This document shows, piece by piece, positions 34,668-48,329 of a DNA stretch of 64,000 nt; position 1 is the first letter of the stretch; every line of letters begins with the position of its first letter. The translations under genes and the position numbers were made by a program. Location of the stretch: NCBI GenBank assembly GCA_037074615.1, contig CM073545.1:19300001-19364000 (forward strand), written 5' to 3'. Under the pieces are notes generated by a model. That model saw nothing but the letters and a program-made list of their open reading frames with translations. It was not told the origin of the DNA and did not search any database. Source of the DNA: Leucaena leucocephala (lineage: Eukaryota > Streptophyta > Magnoliopsida > Fabales > Fabaceae).

Positions 34668-37600
34668 TTAGAAAAACTCAAGTGTGCTAGTTATAGTGAC
34701 GGGAGGATTCAAGTCAACTCGACTTGCTTTGCCCTCCCTATGCAGCTCCGGTAACGCGTTGGCTTCTTTGGCTGAAACCCCTTCAGCAGTCCATAAGGTG
34801 ACATGAGGCCATGCGTTTTTGGAGACGATCTTTTCACCTTCCAAAGAGCCAGGACACGCTTCAAATGCAGCCATTTCGTCTGAGAAGAGCAAAGCCGTGA
34901 ACTCCACCGGCACCTTTTCATGCAAGAATGCGCCATAATCGGCAACCGCTTTCACGCCATGACTTCTCTTGTGGGCAAGTGTCACGTGGGCTTTCTGCAG
35001 ATTCTCTAAATGCTTGCCTTCCAGAAAAGCTTCAACTGAAGGATTGTTCGAAGCTATCTGCATGTGTAAATAGATACTATACGTCAGACAATGAGGGAAG
35101 GGGGTAGGGAAGAAATGGGTAAGTGGCCTTAAAAGAAAGCTTCTAAAAAGCAAAACCAATTTTCAGTCAACACGTTGGGAAAAAGAACCAAAGGAAACTA
35201 AAAGAGCAGAAACTTCACTTACATTCTTAAGGACACATTGAATTTCTGTAACGGGAAGACTCAGCGCAGCAAAAACAATGGTTCCAAATTTCCTCTTCTC
35301 AGTGTCTGGTGGTGTGTAATCACCCTTTGCGATGTTCCTTAATTGTTCTGAGACTTGCTTGACAGCAACATCAAACGGAACCTACAGATGTTTAGGGAAA
35401 ACAATAGCATTTTAGAATACAATTCTTTCTTACGACTTCAGAAGAAGAAGATTTACTAACCTGAATTGAATTAAGATACTCCGCATTTCCAAAAAGAATC
35501 TCACGTAATTGTTTCTCCCACATGGTCCATTCCTTGGCATAGGATCCCTTGGTAGACTCTAATCTGTTACAATAGTGATCAATTTAAGATTATTGTTGTA
35601 ATCTCAACTTTGATCTGAAAATCCCAAAGGCAGGGTCTAAAGTAGCTAATCTATAGCTATCCATCAATAGTCAATAATTAAAATAAATGATATTGCATGA
35701 TGGATGGCTTGGATTAAGCTACTTTAGACCCTGTCATTATTTCCACATTATGCAAGTAAAAAATCATAACATTGACCTTCCATGTCCCTTGGTGTGAAGC
35801 TTATATAGATTTATGCCCTCCTCCAAAATGGACTGTACTGGCTGAGGAAGGGGATTCCTGCATGGTGGAAAAAACATAACAAATGAAGTGATGTTAATGA
35901 GAGGATGCAAGGAATCATCTATTCCAGATTGTTGTACTGAGAAAGAGTATTAATACTAGTTATAGAATGGAAGTACCTATCTGATACTAACAAAGGCATC
36001 TTGACAATTGAGCCAAAACGCTCAATTAATTCGCCCTCAAATTCTCTACGATTCTGAAAAGAAGCAATACATAAATTAAAAATATAATTTCTGCTACTAT
36101 TTATTTACCACGAAAAATACTAGTTATTAAATTTTTTTAAGGCTGTGCAATTGATTTAAATTTCTTAACCATCCTGTGCAATTGCATAGGGTTTCTTCTA
36201 GTTAACAAAAATATAGTTAAAAACTGCATAAATGACAGAAACGCCGTACCTTGCCTTCATAAAGATGATAAAACATTAGCAGCACGTAGCCAGCATTTGG
36301 AGATGCTTTGTCAAGACTACCCTTAAATGATTTGAAGAAAACAAAAAGATTTACAAGGTAATCATAAGTTTGGAGAGATCAGGAATAAAATGTATATCCA
36401 GAAAGGCACCAAAGCATACTGGATGGTTGACTCGTTGAAGCACTCGAAACATGAAAGCAGCCAATGCACCAAGGGAATATGGATTTGAGTCAGTTCCTGA
36501 ATTAAATAACATAAAGATAAACATACTTAGAAGTAACATGAAACTAAACTAGAAGCCAATCTAACTATAACCATGAAATCCATGAAATATCATGTGATTC
36601 CAAAAACTATATTATGAAGCATTAATAGCAGAAACAGTCATTACAAACAAGTACAGGATTTGCAGCTAATATAACCTTCAGATTCAGGCACAACTGGAAC
36701 AGCAGAGGCTCTAGTTCTGTTACACATGTCTTCTAACTGCATATTTGAAAAGTTTTAGTCAATGTAAAACAATATTGACAAGCAGATAATATTCTGATTG
36801 ATGAGTGGAAAATTTAGAAAACAAGTCCAGGCACTAAGTGTAAATAATTAAAAATAAATACGCAAATAAGTCCTTCAATTGGTTGTGAAGTATGCCCCCC
36901 AAATAAGAATGCTTTCAAGTTGAATTTTATGCAACTCAGAGAAACAGGCAAACATAAAATGCACTCGATCTTTATATTTTTCTGTCACTCAGCCTTGACC
37001 ATGCAAGGGGAACGCAAAATATCAACTGCCTTATAGTTTTATCACATAGTGCCTGTTTGGTAAACTTTAAAACCTTAGTTTTTTAAAAAAGCTCCTGACC
37101 CAAATTTTAGTTTGAGAAAATTTCAAAATAAATAGTTATATTTGTCTAAAAAAGCTTTTGGACCAAACCATAGTTTTGGATAAGCTACTGAGAGTAACTT
37201 CTAGAATAGTAAAAGAGTTTATAGGCTACCTAATTACTATTTTACTCCTACTTTTTTCTCACACTCTCTCCTCTCTTCTCCCTCTTCTCTTCCGTGCCAT
37301 CGCCACTTCTGTACTGTCGCATGCCTTCTACTTCTACCACCACTGCACTCTCGGTATCGGAGAAGAAGAGGAAGTTGCTGTCAGACCTTCTGGTGGTCCG
37401 GCGCATGAACTCTTCTCTAGATATGTGCTTGCAGTAGGTGAAGAGCAGCAGACAAACAGTCACGAGGGGAAGATGATGAATAGTTGCAGGAAGAAGACAA
37501 AGTTTTAGTCACCGTCGTTGAACTTTGGTCACCGTCGTCTGGAGAGGAGGAAGAAGAAGCTTCTGTGGTTGGAAGAAGAGAGAAGAAGATGACTGAATGG

Positions 37601-40600
37601 ACACAGTGAATGGGATGCTAAATGGACATGGGTAAGTTTTTTTGTTTTTTTAATCTCATACCCTTGTTAGTAATTTACTAATCATAAAAGTACTTCTAAT
37701 AATAATTATCCAAACACTCATTTATTCATAACCACTTTTTTACCATAAGCTCTTTTCCATAAGTCCTTTTCTAAAAGCTGTCTAAAAGTTTTTTTTTTTT
37801 CTATAAGCCTTTTTCCAAAAGTCTATCTAAACATGTCAATAGAAGAAAAGAATTTCCAAGCAATATACTTGCATATGGTCAATATATCAACCATAATTCT
37901 ATTTATCATTTTGTTGATAACATGAAATAAATAACCTCCCATGTAAGGTTCCACTGAGAAACATCAAGTAAATATTCCAATACTATTATCAAGAGATGGG
38001 TAAAAATAGTGAATCATGTCATAAAATTCCGATAAGGAAAAAAAGGAGAAGGTCCCTCTTTAACCCGCATCATAATGTCATGAAAAATATAAAATTACCT
38101 TCCCTCCCACAACCCAAAGATACTTTTCACTTTTAGAAAAAAAAGGGAGACAGAAAGAAATAAATAAAACAAAAAACATATATGGATAATAGATAGAGCA
38201 TTAACTTGTCTCCAAACTTCTTCATTGGGTGCATTCTTGTCAGCAAGCATTATAGAATACGGTTTCTTCCTGCATTCGTCAGCCACCTTCTGCCAATACT
38301 TTGCTGATGATAGGCCACAAGCACATATTAGTTATATAGAGTAGGAAGTGAATTTGATAAAGATACCTAATTATTGAGGCATTATAGGTATAATGAAACT
38401 GAATCTTAATAGAAAGTATGACTGCTCTCTAGTCAGGATCCACACATACTAATGTTCATCATCTGCTTTCTTTACAGCTTTTGTAGGTAGGGAAAATGAC
38501 AGTCATGTGAGAACTAAGAAGTATCATTCGTAATATGCCCTCTAAATAAAACATACCTTTAACCAGATCACCCATAAGACTCTGAACTGGTCGGTTATCC
38601 CCAAATACATCTGAGGAATTTAGCAACTCTTTGCAAAGAGCAGACTTAGCACATCCAGGAATTCCTGGAAGAGAAAACAAACCCAAAAACCCCACAGTGA
38701 GGGGGTATCCACAAGGGTGGGAATCAGATACAAAATCATGAAAAAAGGTTTGCTCATCATGGGCAAAAACCAACATTAATACCAGGATCTGTTGAGTCTA
38801 AGTTACACTCGTAAGTTCTATTTGACGTATTCTCAATTGAAATCCTTCTTATAATTCTTAGTTGCAGCCACTATATATGACATATTAATCTTGAATCAGA
38901 GCGGGGTGGCTAAGCAATAAAAATCTATCTGTTGGGAATTCCAATAAGCTCATTAAATATGGCTGAGGCAAGTTGGCAGAATGCTTACCGGGAAAAAACA
39001 CAATCAACCCTTCCTGTTTTGCTACAGTGTTCATAGCCAGTGTACTAGACTTTGGTGACGGTATTTCCCGCTCTACCTCAAGATCACCTTCTTCCTCACG
39101 CCCTTCCTCAACAATGGCCATAAAATCTTCGCTTCTTACTAAATTACCAGCAGAACCTACTAGAGCTTGGTTTTGCAGACTGCGTTTTGCAAACTGCTCC
39201 AGGAAAGGTTCAGCTTCGCTAAGATATATTGATGATGAGAGCTGTTTATTTCCATATTTCCTTATTATATACACAGCCCTGTAAACAGAGAGAAGAATTT
39301 TTTTCATCTGCTGCACCAACCACATGCAGAATATAGAGTTATATGGGTATAAAGTGCTTTTTATTCATGTTTAATGACTCCATACCCTGTCCTATAACTA
39401 GGGGAATCGTTTTGTAATTTTCTTTTTATTAATTAAATTTCTTTTTCTTAAAAAAATATAGGTATAAAGTGAGAGGAGTTTAAGCGGAAGCCAGAAATAT
39501 AGTTATTGCTCATACAGGATTCTTTTTTTCCCCTTTTCCCTCTTTCATTGTTGGAAGAGAAGAATGATTCAGGCATTACCATTCGTCAAGCATCTTGCTG
39601 AGTTCTCTCTGCTTTCCAGAAGAAGTGCCCCAAATTTTCATTTGCCTGTAATATTAAAACAGTTGTTTAGGATATAAGCTTTGGTAACGCTAGCATGCAA
39701 ACAGCACATTGCTTCCTCTTCTATAACTGTATGTAACATGTCAGAATTCCCACCTTCCCCATTTCAACGCCATCACTTAATGAAGCTACATACAGCATCA
39801 TGCTCCGGGGGGTAATGGAACTATATATGCATATGATTAACATGCTCAAGGAAAACTTGCCGATAAGAATAAAATTGTCACTGGATGGATATTTTTAGGG
39901 TTTTTTTAAGTTGTTTACATAATATTTCAAGAATAAAGAATTGGACATATTTTCTCATGCCCATAAGGAACTACAAATTAAGTTCAAAATTAAAGTCTCT
40001 GTCTTTCTATAAAAATCCTGCTTAGTATAGCTCACACCCTTATGAAGCAAAATGAACGATATATACACCTTATACATACTGAAGCAGACTTCTATTCGGA
40101 AAGAATGTTGATTCTCACAGCATGAGCAACTGTTATTGAGCCTTAAAAACAAAAATATATCCGATAGAGTGCCTATCTTAGAATGGTATCTATCTTTATC
40201 CCCAACCAATAGGAGGCTATTTTAAAATTACATAGTGCAATCAGGGAATTATTCATTATTCAATTTATCAAGGAAAATGGCGCAGAACAAACAATTTATA
40301 CCTTATCGTCAAGGAAGATCATTTATAATCTCAATCTACATACCTAAGGTAATAAGCCTTGTAAGCACCTGGACCTTCTTTAAACAGAATAGACAGACCA
40401 TTTCGAATCAAAAACGTTCGCAGCTGGAAAAAAAGAACCCAAGATGAGAACAATAGTAAGAACAAAAAGCAGATGGTATCAAACATTAGACAATTATCAG
40501 CTGCAGAGTCACTTCTTATAATATGCAAAACTTCAAGAACTCTTCTTTGAATGAGAAAATCTTCAAGAACTCCCAAAGATATACTTCTAGAAAGCAAGTC

Positions 40601-43600
40601 TATAGCAATCATACGTGGATAGAAGAAAAAGAAGGTATGAAATGAAACAGATTATTAAAGTCAGGGCATGTAATAATTAGTAAAAAGGAAGTTGCCTACA
40701 TTGACTCTTCCAGGGACATTGATTTTAACTAGGCACAGCGTAGGCAGTTTTAAAACCTTATTTTACATGTTCAAACCGAAACTGGTTTAAAAGAGATCCA
40801 TCATAGTTGGTTTTCTCCTAATCAGTTTCTATTTTCGAGTGGGGAAAGCTTCCTTACTTCTCTCTCCCCACTTCTTCATGAAGAAAAAATAATAAAGAAC
40901 AAAGTTTCAGACAAAAAAAATAAGATTTGAAACAGTTCAAATTCATTGAGATGTACAGAAAGTTTTAAGTAAAATGGTTCCAAACCATTTTTTATAAAAT
41001 TATCCAACTTTGTCTTTGCCTTAAAAATTGTATACAAGGCATGTACCTTATACGTAAGAAATTTCAATTTGACCATCAAGTTTGCATCTTCATCTGCAAG
41101 GTCATTTCCAGAGGTGCTGGTAACATTTTCAACCACATTGTCATTGCCCTTGGAGATTTCACTAGATCTCTCCTTGTTTGCCTTGAATAAATTGATGTCA
41201 ACAAAAAAACCTGAAAAAATTGTGAAGTATCTCAACATTTAATAATAAACAGCATATATTAGCTTTGCAAATTTTAAAATTACCGGAAAACACCATTAGA
41301 AAATGTCCAAGCACATGATATTTCCACTTGTTGTTGTTGTTGTTGTTGTTGTTGTTTCTTTTATGTACTTTGATCTTCTCCAGTTTTATTGTTTATTTTT
41401 CTGTTCAGATAGGATTAGCTTGCGTTTATCTCCCATGTTTTAGCTGCTTATTTTATATTGTTTGGATAGGCTTTATCACTTAGTAACTAGAGAGCTTGAC
41501 TCTCTCTCTCTTATCTTCTATAAAAGTATTGCGCTGATTCAATAAAATAAGTTCGAAAGAAAAATAAACCCCAATTTCTTTGATACAATGGCCTAAGTCA
41601 TCTACACATTTTAGTATACGAACATTAACATTTCTTGAGTGCAGCTTCAAGCTCAAAACAAATAACTAGGGAAAAAAGCCAGCAATCAATATATGTAGGC
41701 ATTAAAATTGCATAATATTCACCTCGATATAGCGGCCACAAACCGGGTTTATGCCTGAAATTGTGAAATTTTTTGTAATTCAAGAGTTACAAAGGGAATG
41801 CGTGAAAATAAAAATGAAAAAGTCTCTTAAAGGATTTTTTTTGTTTATAAAATTTAGGAGTTAAAGTATCAGGGAGATAATAAGATTAAAACAAGACCTC
41901 ATCTCCTTTTGGTATCGTCGAAAAGCAGAATCACTGTGTACATGAATAACCATTCTGTAGAAAAGGTTATCACGTGCCATAGCATCTACTTCGTGGAAGT
42001 TATGGTAACATTTGAATGCAGCAGGGAAGCGCTTTTCTCTCATCAACCGAACAATTTCCTGAAAATGTTTTAAATCAAAGCTATCACTATAAAATAAAAC
42101 CCAAGAAAGGGAGGCAACACATTTGCAAAAGAAAATGTCAATAGTTCTAGAGACGTTTCCAAACCACATAGGAAGGTAACAATAATTGATCGCTAATTGC
42201 TCAAGCTAGAAAAAAAGACTGCATGTCAATTTTTTTTTTATAAGAAATTACGAGACAGAAAAAACATGTCATGAACTAAATGATTTGACCATTTTATCTA
42301 AAACCACGAGATACTGATTAACATATGAAAAATGAACAAGTGCATGGAAGTTATAATGGTCAATTTAAAAAAAAATTGACATGTCAAAACATGATTTGAT
42401 TTAGAAGAGTCTAGATTGACCTGCAATTTCCTAGTTGAATAGTCTGCAGGATTGGCTTGTAAAAACTTTGAAAGAACAGATCTATCAGCATTTCTTGAAT
42501 GACCATCAGCACCATCAGGCCCAAACCAATCTGAGTGGTCTGGGCAAAAAGAACTGCCAACACTGTCGAGAAGGGCTTTTATTTGCTGCAGAGGCATTCC
42601 AAATACAAATTCAAATCACAAAATTATCTCAAAAGTTGTCTTAATCAATACAGAAGAAGGGCCTCCAATAGATAACAGAGATAATGTAGTTTATGATATA
42701 CCTGCTTTTCATCAGACCTATTTGCAGCACAAATTTCTCTGAGATTTGGTCCAAAATCAAGGCCAACTAGAGGAAAAAGGAATATTCATTAGAAAGTCCG
42801 AAATCTGAATTGCAGCTTTTATTTTGACTACAATTTATAAGAGCCAAGTCAACAATATGGACTTGCAAAAGTGAGCAGCACCTAATTTATTATCACGTCA
42901 CAAATTTTTTTAAGAAAATCTATTTTACAGACATATATTGACTAAACATTGGTTCAGCGATGCCACCTCACATACCATGATATCTTGGCAAAAGGTCAGA
43001 TGACATGGCATAAAATTAGTATTGATAAACAACAGAAAACAAGGATTCCAGAAAAGTAGATGACCAATGGCAGGCACATAATGCATAAGAAGAGTAAGAA
43101 GCATACCTCCATCAGCAGCAGCAGGAGGGAATTCTTTTAAAACTTTTTCCATATGGCTCGAGCTCTCCTGAGCAACAATACGAGCCACAAGACCCTCCAA
43201 GATTTCACCTTGGGCTCTTACATGATCCTTTGAACCTGCATTTATTTAAACAAGTATAAAAGCCGAGCATTTGATTGATGGCTCATGAGAAGGGAACCAG
43301 TCCGTCAGTTGAGACTTCCACCAATACAAGAACATGAAACGTTGAAATTAAAAGCGAAAAAAAAAACATTTCTGATGAAATATAAACAGAAAAATATGAA
43401 AATAAAATTGTAAACCAAGACCTTCCATGATACTCAAAACATGATAAGCAAACAACAACAACAAGAAGCCTCATCCCCCTACATGGGATATTGAAAATAA
43501 AGAAAAATTTAACAAAATACCGCACTCAAATTACAAAGTAGTGGATAATGACTTCAGGAATATATGGTAGCGTGCAAGGGAAAGAATGAGAGCATTAAAT

Positions 43601-46600
43601 CTGTAGTATGGTTTTCATCATGATAATCATAGAGGTACTAATCATGATGTATGTTACAGCCCAGCAGTCTTGGAGTGTCATTTGAGAAGCATCAAAGAAT
43701 CATAATCCTTTTAGGAGATTTCTTATATTGCTTCACTGCAATGCCAACTTAATTGATTTATACTCTCAGTCACCATGGCTAAAGTGAAAACTTGTGAAAA
43801 TGATTTATAAAAAAAAAACAAAAAAGTCTTCAAATAGCATTTCAGCCATGTGATCTATGAAACCATGAGACACAAAGGTCAAATTCATCAAGCATGTTAC
43901 GCTTAAAAACCATACCTTGTATGGATGTATCAGCAATTTCGTCAAGAGCCTTACAGACAGGTGTAGCAGTGCCCTCTTCACATAAGGCATCAAAGGCAGC
44001 AAAGAAGGATGAAACTGATTTCCTACATGCAGAGAAAAGCAAAACCAAAAATTCATTATGCTCTGGCGGACTTTAATCTGATAAGAAAAATCCAGATCAA
44101 AATTTATTGCTTTAAATAACAGGGAAAGACTCAACACTTTTTTTTCTAAAATAAGAAGTATCTGGACAGCATGTATTGTATGGAAAACGAGGAAATAGTG
44201 TTACAATGACTATCTGAACAAACATTTGTCCAAATAATGCAAAACTATAAGCTCTGCACCAGCAAAACAGATAGAATAATATAACAATGACCCAAACAAC
44301 CCATTGATTGTCCAAAACAATGCTTGTAGCCAAAAAGTTAGACCACTATATAAAATCTGACTAGTCTCAAGACCTATAAAACTTTTTTAAAAATTAGAGA
44401 AAAAAACTAATGCTAAAAGTATAACAAGTTTAATCACATAATCATTAAGATACAAAAACCAATGATATTCATTATGAAAGAGAAGGAGTCAAATGATATA
44501 TAAACCAGGTATAAGTAGAAATGAAACAGCACTTCTAATGCTGCTCTAACCATTTGAGTATGCCAGCATTTGTGAGGCATATAAGTTGTTACATGTAAGC
44601 CGTACAACGCACAAAAAAACATGTATATAGCAAGTACACCATTTATAAGCCATGAATAGTGCAGCTCATTCCTTAAATTCCATGCAATCCAAAGAAAACG
44701 AGCCTAGCTTACAAAGTAAAGTAATGCAGCTCCTAAATTTTCACCTTGTAGAAAACAGCCACACATGATTTGTAGGTAGGCGCCATTTTCTGCAGAAAGC
44801 AATTATCTCAGGAGTCGAATAAAACTTTGGCTTTCCTTTGCCCAGCTCAGTGACTGCCGTGACTACCACTGCTCACAAAAAGAAATATAATGAATCATTA
44901 TATAAAGAGGAACAACAAATGGAACAAAATATCAAGATTTTTCTTAAATCAATCAAATGAAAATTTATTTTACCATAATCATCTTTGGGACGCTGTCCAT
45001 GGTCCCCAAGAACAGCAGTTACTAGTTCCATTGATACGCACATATGGTTTCTCTGAAAGACGAAATCATAATAAGGTCCACTAAACATAAGTCCCAGCTA
45101 AAAAGTCAAATGTGATCACCAAAACAAAACGTAGAGATAAGGTTCTTGGCAAAGTGATTGGATACAAGGGATGTATAGGCACAAAAGTAAATGCCAGGAG
45201 TGAAAAAATACATCAACCAAAAAGAAAGTGCAAGCATGCCAAGTTCCAAGAAATTGAAAAGCAGAAAATAAAATCGTCATAAACCTTTGTGTTTAAAGGA
45301 ATGCAAAACTTTTCACCAGCTAATTATCATAAAACCTTTGATCATCAATCCCACAAGTGATTCAGAAAATAGCCCAAAAACACGAGATAAGAGCAATTAA
45401 AGGAAATTCTGATTAAAAGGCAATTGTTGAAGCAAAGGAATATAACTTTCACATATGAACCACTATCCAATTAAGCAAGCAGAGTTTCCATGATAAAATG
45501 TAAAATTAAATTCATAGTTTGGTTAGAGATGTTAGACCTCAATCACATCTTACCCCCCGAATTTGCAGACATGTCATGTCATATAAAGCTTTCACAGGGC
45601 ATAATTAAGTAAAATTTAAAAAGTGGAAATGTCTCTTTTCAACTTTTACTTATTAATTTCATCCTTGGGAATGCTTTTATGAATATCAAAGAAGAGCTTA
45701 TGGCGTGCTAACATGTCTAATCTTTTTTTTTTTTTTTTGCTTTTTAGAGTATCACCTCAAGAAACTCATTAAATTCAACTTGCTTTTTTGATGCTTCAGT
45801 GCCCCAAGCCTCACGAAATATCCGTCCAAGAACAAATACACCAACAGCAGTATACCTGTGCAAGACAAAACAACATTATAAACATATTCTAAAAAAATAA
45901 AATATACTTATCCTAAACATAGATAAACATCACCCAACCAATTAAAAATAAAATAAACTTTAATTCATAAGTACTAATCGATCAAAACTCTGTTGCCAAA
46001 ATGATGTTCAGCATCTGCATCAATCAAGGTAATTATAGAAATTGAGCACCATGGCAATGGTACTTTGAATAAAATAATTTTCATGTCATAAAAAAATTCT
46101 CATATGACATTATTTCATGGCCATCATGGCAAATAAAAACCAAATTTCAAACATAAAACTATAATAACGTAAAGCTATAAAGGTAAGACATCATCCGTAC
46201 ATATTTCCAAAACTGTTTTTCGCATAAGCTCCTCCCTTATGTCCAGCATACATAAAAAGGGAACCAGAGTGTTTAAGTGAGACCTGCAAATCAACTCAGT
46301 TAAGACCAGCTAATGAAAAATCATTAAATAGAGGTTTATCCAACAGGCATTTTTCTTGTCAATCTAGAAACTCAGCTAAAGAAACTTAACATTCTTTCAA
46401 TTTGACTAAGAAAAATAATTTAAGCATTATAATACCTCTAAGGTGGCCAAACCTTTAGATACCATCTCAATCATCCTTGTCCTGATCTACAGGGATATAG
46501 CAATATAAATCAGTAACAATTCCAAAAATAAAATGATATGGTCAACTGCCTGAAAGAAAAAATTGATCTCATAGTACAGAGTAACGAAATTTGCAGTAAT

Positions 46601-48285
46601 ATGCAGTAATAGAAGAAATACCAAAGGAAAATAAGTGCAAAATATGACTCAGGTACAGCCAAAAAAAAAGAAATGAAATATTTTATAGTTCGTTTAAAAC
46701 TTATAGTTATAAGATGGCTTCAAAGAAACGATAACCACATGCAACACCAGATCATAATCATCGGGTCATACCGGTTACTTCAAAGAATCTAGGCTTAACT
46801 ATCTGTGGGAGCTGCATCTACGAGGACCTTTTGTGTGGTTTGGAGGAGTGCTTCTCATGCGAGGAAAAAATTCAGTAATTGGAAGTTTATTTCAGCTTTT
46901 ATTATATGGAGTGTTTGGCATGAAAGTCAACAAAGAATCCTCAATTGCAAAGAAAAATGCTTGGAGAGGATAAATAATGTTTTCAAATTGTTTCCTTCAG
47001 CCTCTCTACAATATAAAATCCTTTCCAACAAGCCTAACCCGGCACAGAAGCTTCCTTACAAACTGTACTACTTTGTCTGTAAAATTTCCTAGAAAGCAAC
47101 CACGTGAGCATATAGTTTGAAGACCAGGCTCACGAGGAAACTGCTTTGAATGTGCACTTGACATAGTTCAAAATTTTGAACAAATATGGGAAAATTAGAA
47201 ATGAAACAGTATGAAAAAGGAATATACCTCTTGATCTGACTTTTCATTTTCAAATTTGGGGTAGAAAGTAGCTCTTATGCGGGCAAGTGAGTATGTGGAG
47301 TTGTCCACCGTAAAATTTTCTAACAGATTATTCCTACTCAAAGCAGAAATACCATTTTTAGTTGAAGCAACTTCTGCTTCAACTTTATCTACTGTGGTTC
47401 CGCTGGCTGTTCCATAGGATTTGGGTTTCGAGACTGTCTTTGGACCATGTACAGCGAATTGATTAGCAGGTTGGACGCCTCCAAACTGTATGGCTGCAGC
47501 TGGAACACTGGTTTGGCCACTGTTTTCAGCAATATGCATTTCAGCCAGTCTATGAGTAACAGCTTCAGTCGCGGCACCTGTTGCCTCTGCGGTGGCCGAT
47601 GAAATCATGTCAGCTTTAGGTTTCTCTTTCCACTCTGGTTCTTTGTGCCGAACATCTCTCTACAAACGAAGAAACATGGACTAAATTAAAAATAAATCAA
47701 TAGAGCACTAATAGTCAATGTTCGATGCCACGTGCAAATTATGAGCTGCAGTTAAGTGAAAACCAACACGACTTGACATTATATAGCATATGACAGTCCA
47801 AAATTGTTCATTAACAAAGAAACGGTACAAATTTCAACTAGAAAACTATAAGCTGCAATAACAGATGGAAGGTAAGAGAAAGAGCTTTAGCCACCAAAGA
47901 AACTATCACCGATCACATAAACATCTTCCACCGCAATCAGAACTAACACCAATCAGTCATTGAAAGCAAACCATGAAAAGACTACATCATCAACAATTCC
48001 ATCGCAAACAAACGCGATACGCGATAATAAGAGCAACACGAATGAAAGCGCATTTAGAAAACAGCGCACACTGGACAACGAAAGATTCAGTGGCAAATTA
48101 CAAACCTGATTGTCAGGCATTGGTGAGGGAGAGATAAGCAAGGAGCAAGCTAGAATACCGTAATGACGAGAAAAGGGATGGAAAAGGAAAGGTGTAGATT
48201 TCAAGGAGGAGGAAGAGGAGATAGGAGGAAGTGAACAAGGGAAAGAATGAGAAAAGGCACAGAGGATCCTCTGAGTCGCTGACAT
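34668..48285 (-). CDS. RNL: Plant tRNA ligase (ligase-kinase-cyclic phosphodiesterase)
   Basis: Trifunctional enzyme that heals and seals halves of spliced tRNA, and bZIP60 mRNA in the unfolded protein response. About 27 exons encode about 1,185 residues. Approximate exons: 48285-48106, 47659-47228, 46486-46436, 46283-46202, 45856-45758, 45060-44973, 44872-44745, 44023-43918, 43236-43107, 42769-42703, 42593-42421, 42059-41899, 41754-41725, 41211-41049, 40422-40342, 39647-39576, 39281-38988, 38665-38558, 38304-38208, 36738-36675, 36497-36420, 36320-36251, 36055-35977, 35858-35778, 35562-35461, 35381-35221, 35060-34668. The adenylyltransferase nucleophile motif KHSG is in VSLKHSGSLFMYAGHKGG. 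The kinase P-loop GIPGCAKS is split by an intron. The phosphodiesterase HxT pair is AHVTLAHKRSHG and WPHVTLWTAEG; the chain ends TLEFF. Exon 1 adds a Ser-rich transit-like N-terminus. A TIR-like element sits in the intron at 38207-36739. Confidence 0.95.
37048..37835 (-). mobile_element. TIR-like non-autonomous element, copy 2, in an RNL intron
   Basis: Its left end (gcctgtttggtaaacttta) and following blocks (accttagtttttt, ggataagctactgagagta, gaatagtaaaagag) are the inverse of the right end of the 7.3-8.0 kb copy. Its right part (aatttactaatcataaaag..ccaaacactcatttattc) is the inverse of that copy's left part. The interior is CT-rich then GC-richer (gccatcgcc, cgtcgtctggagagg). No coding capacity is supported; the open frame at 37158-37508 is a chance frame in the element. 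Confidence 0.65.
41327..41356. repeat. (TTG)n microsatellite in an RNL intron
   Basis: About ten TTG units in the intron between the exons ending at 41725 and starting at 41211. It lies beside LTR-like sequence (41370-41560). Confidence 0.8.
46810..47010 (+). pseudogene. LINE reverse-transcriptase C-terminal remnant in an RNL intron
   Basis: The plus-strand frame contains WKFISAFIIWSVWHESQQRI followed by a basic Lys/Arg-rich helix. This resembles the region after the zinc-binding domain of plant LINE ORF2 proteins (pattern W..IP..IWxxWxERNxRIF). It is short, lacks other domains, and is antisense to RNL in the intron between exons 2 and 3. It is a fragment at best. Confidence 0.45.
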
Positions 48286-48321
48286 TCAAGTGATTGGAGT
48301 AGGACAGCAGCAACGTGTTTG

Positions 48322-48329
48322 TTTTTATA
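48322..48329 (-). promoter_or_regulatory. TATA box upstream of RNL
   Basis: TATAAAAA on the minus strand, 36 bases before the first RNL ATG. With usual spacing the transcript would start only about 5-12 bases before that ATG. Confidence 0.55.
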
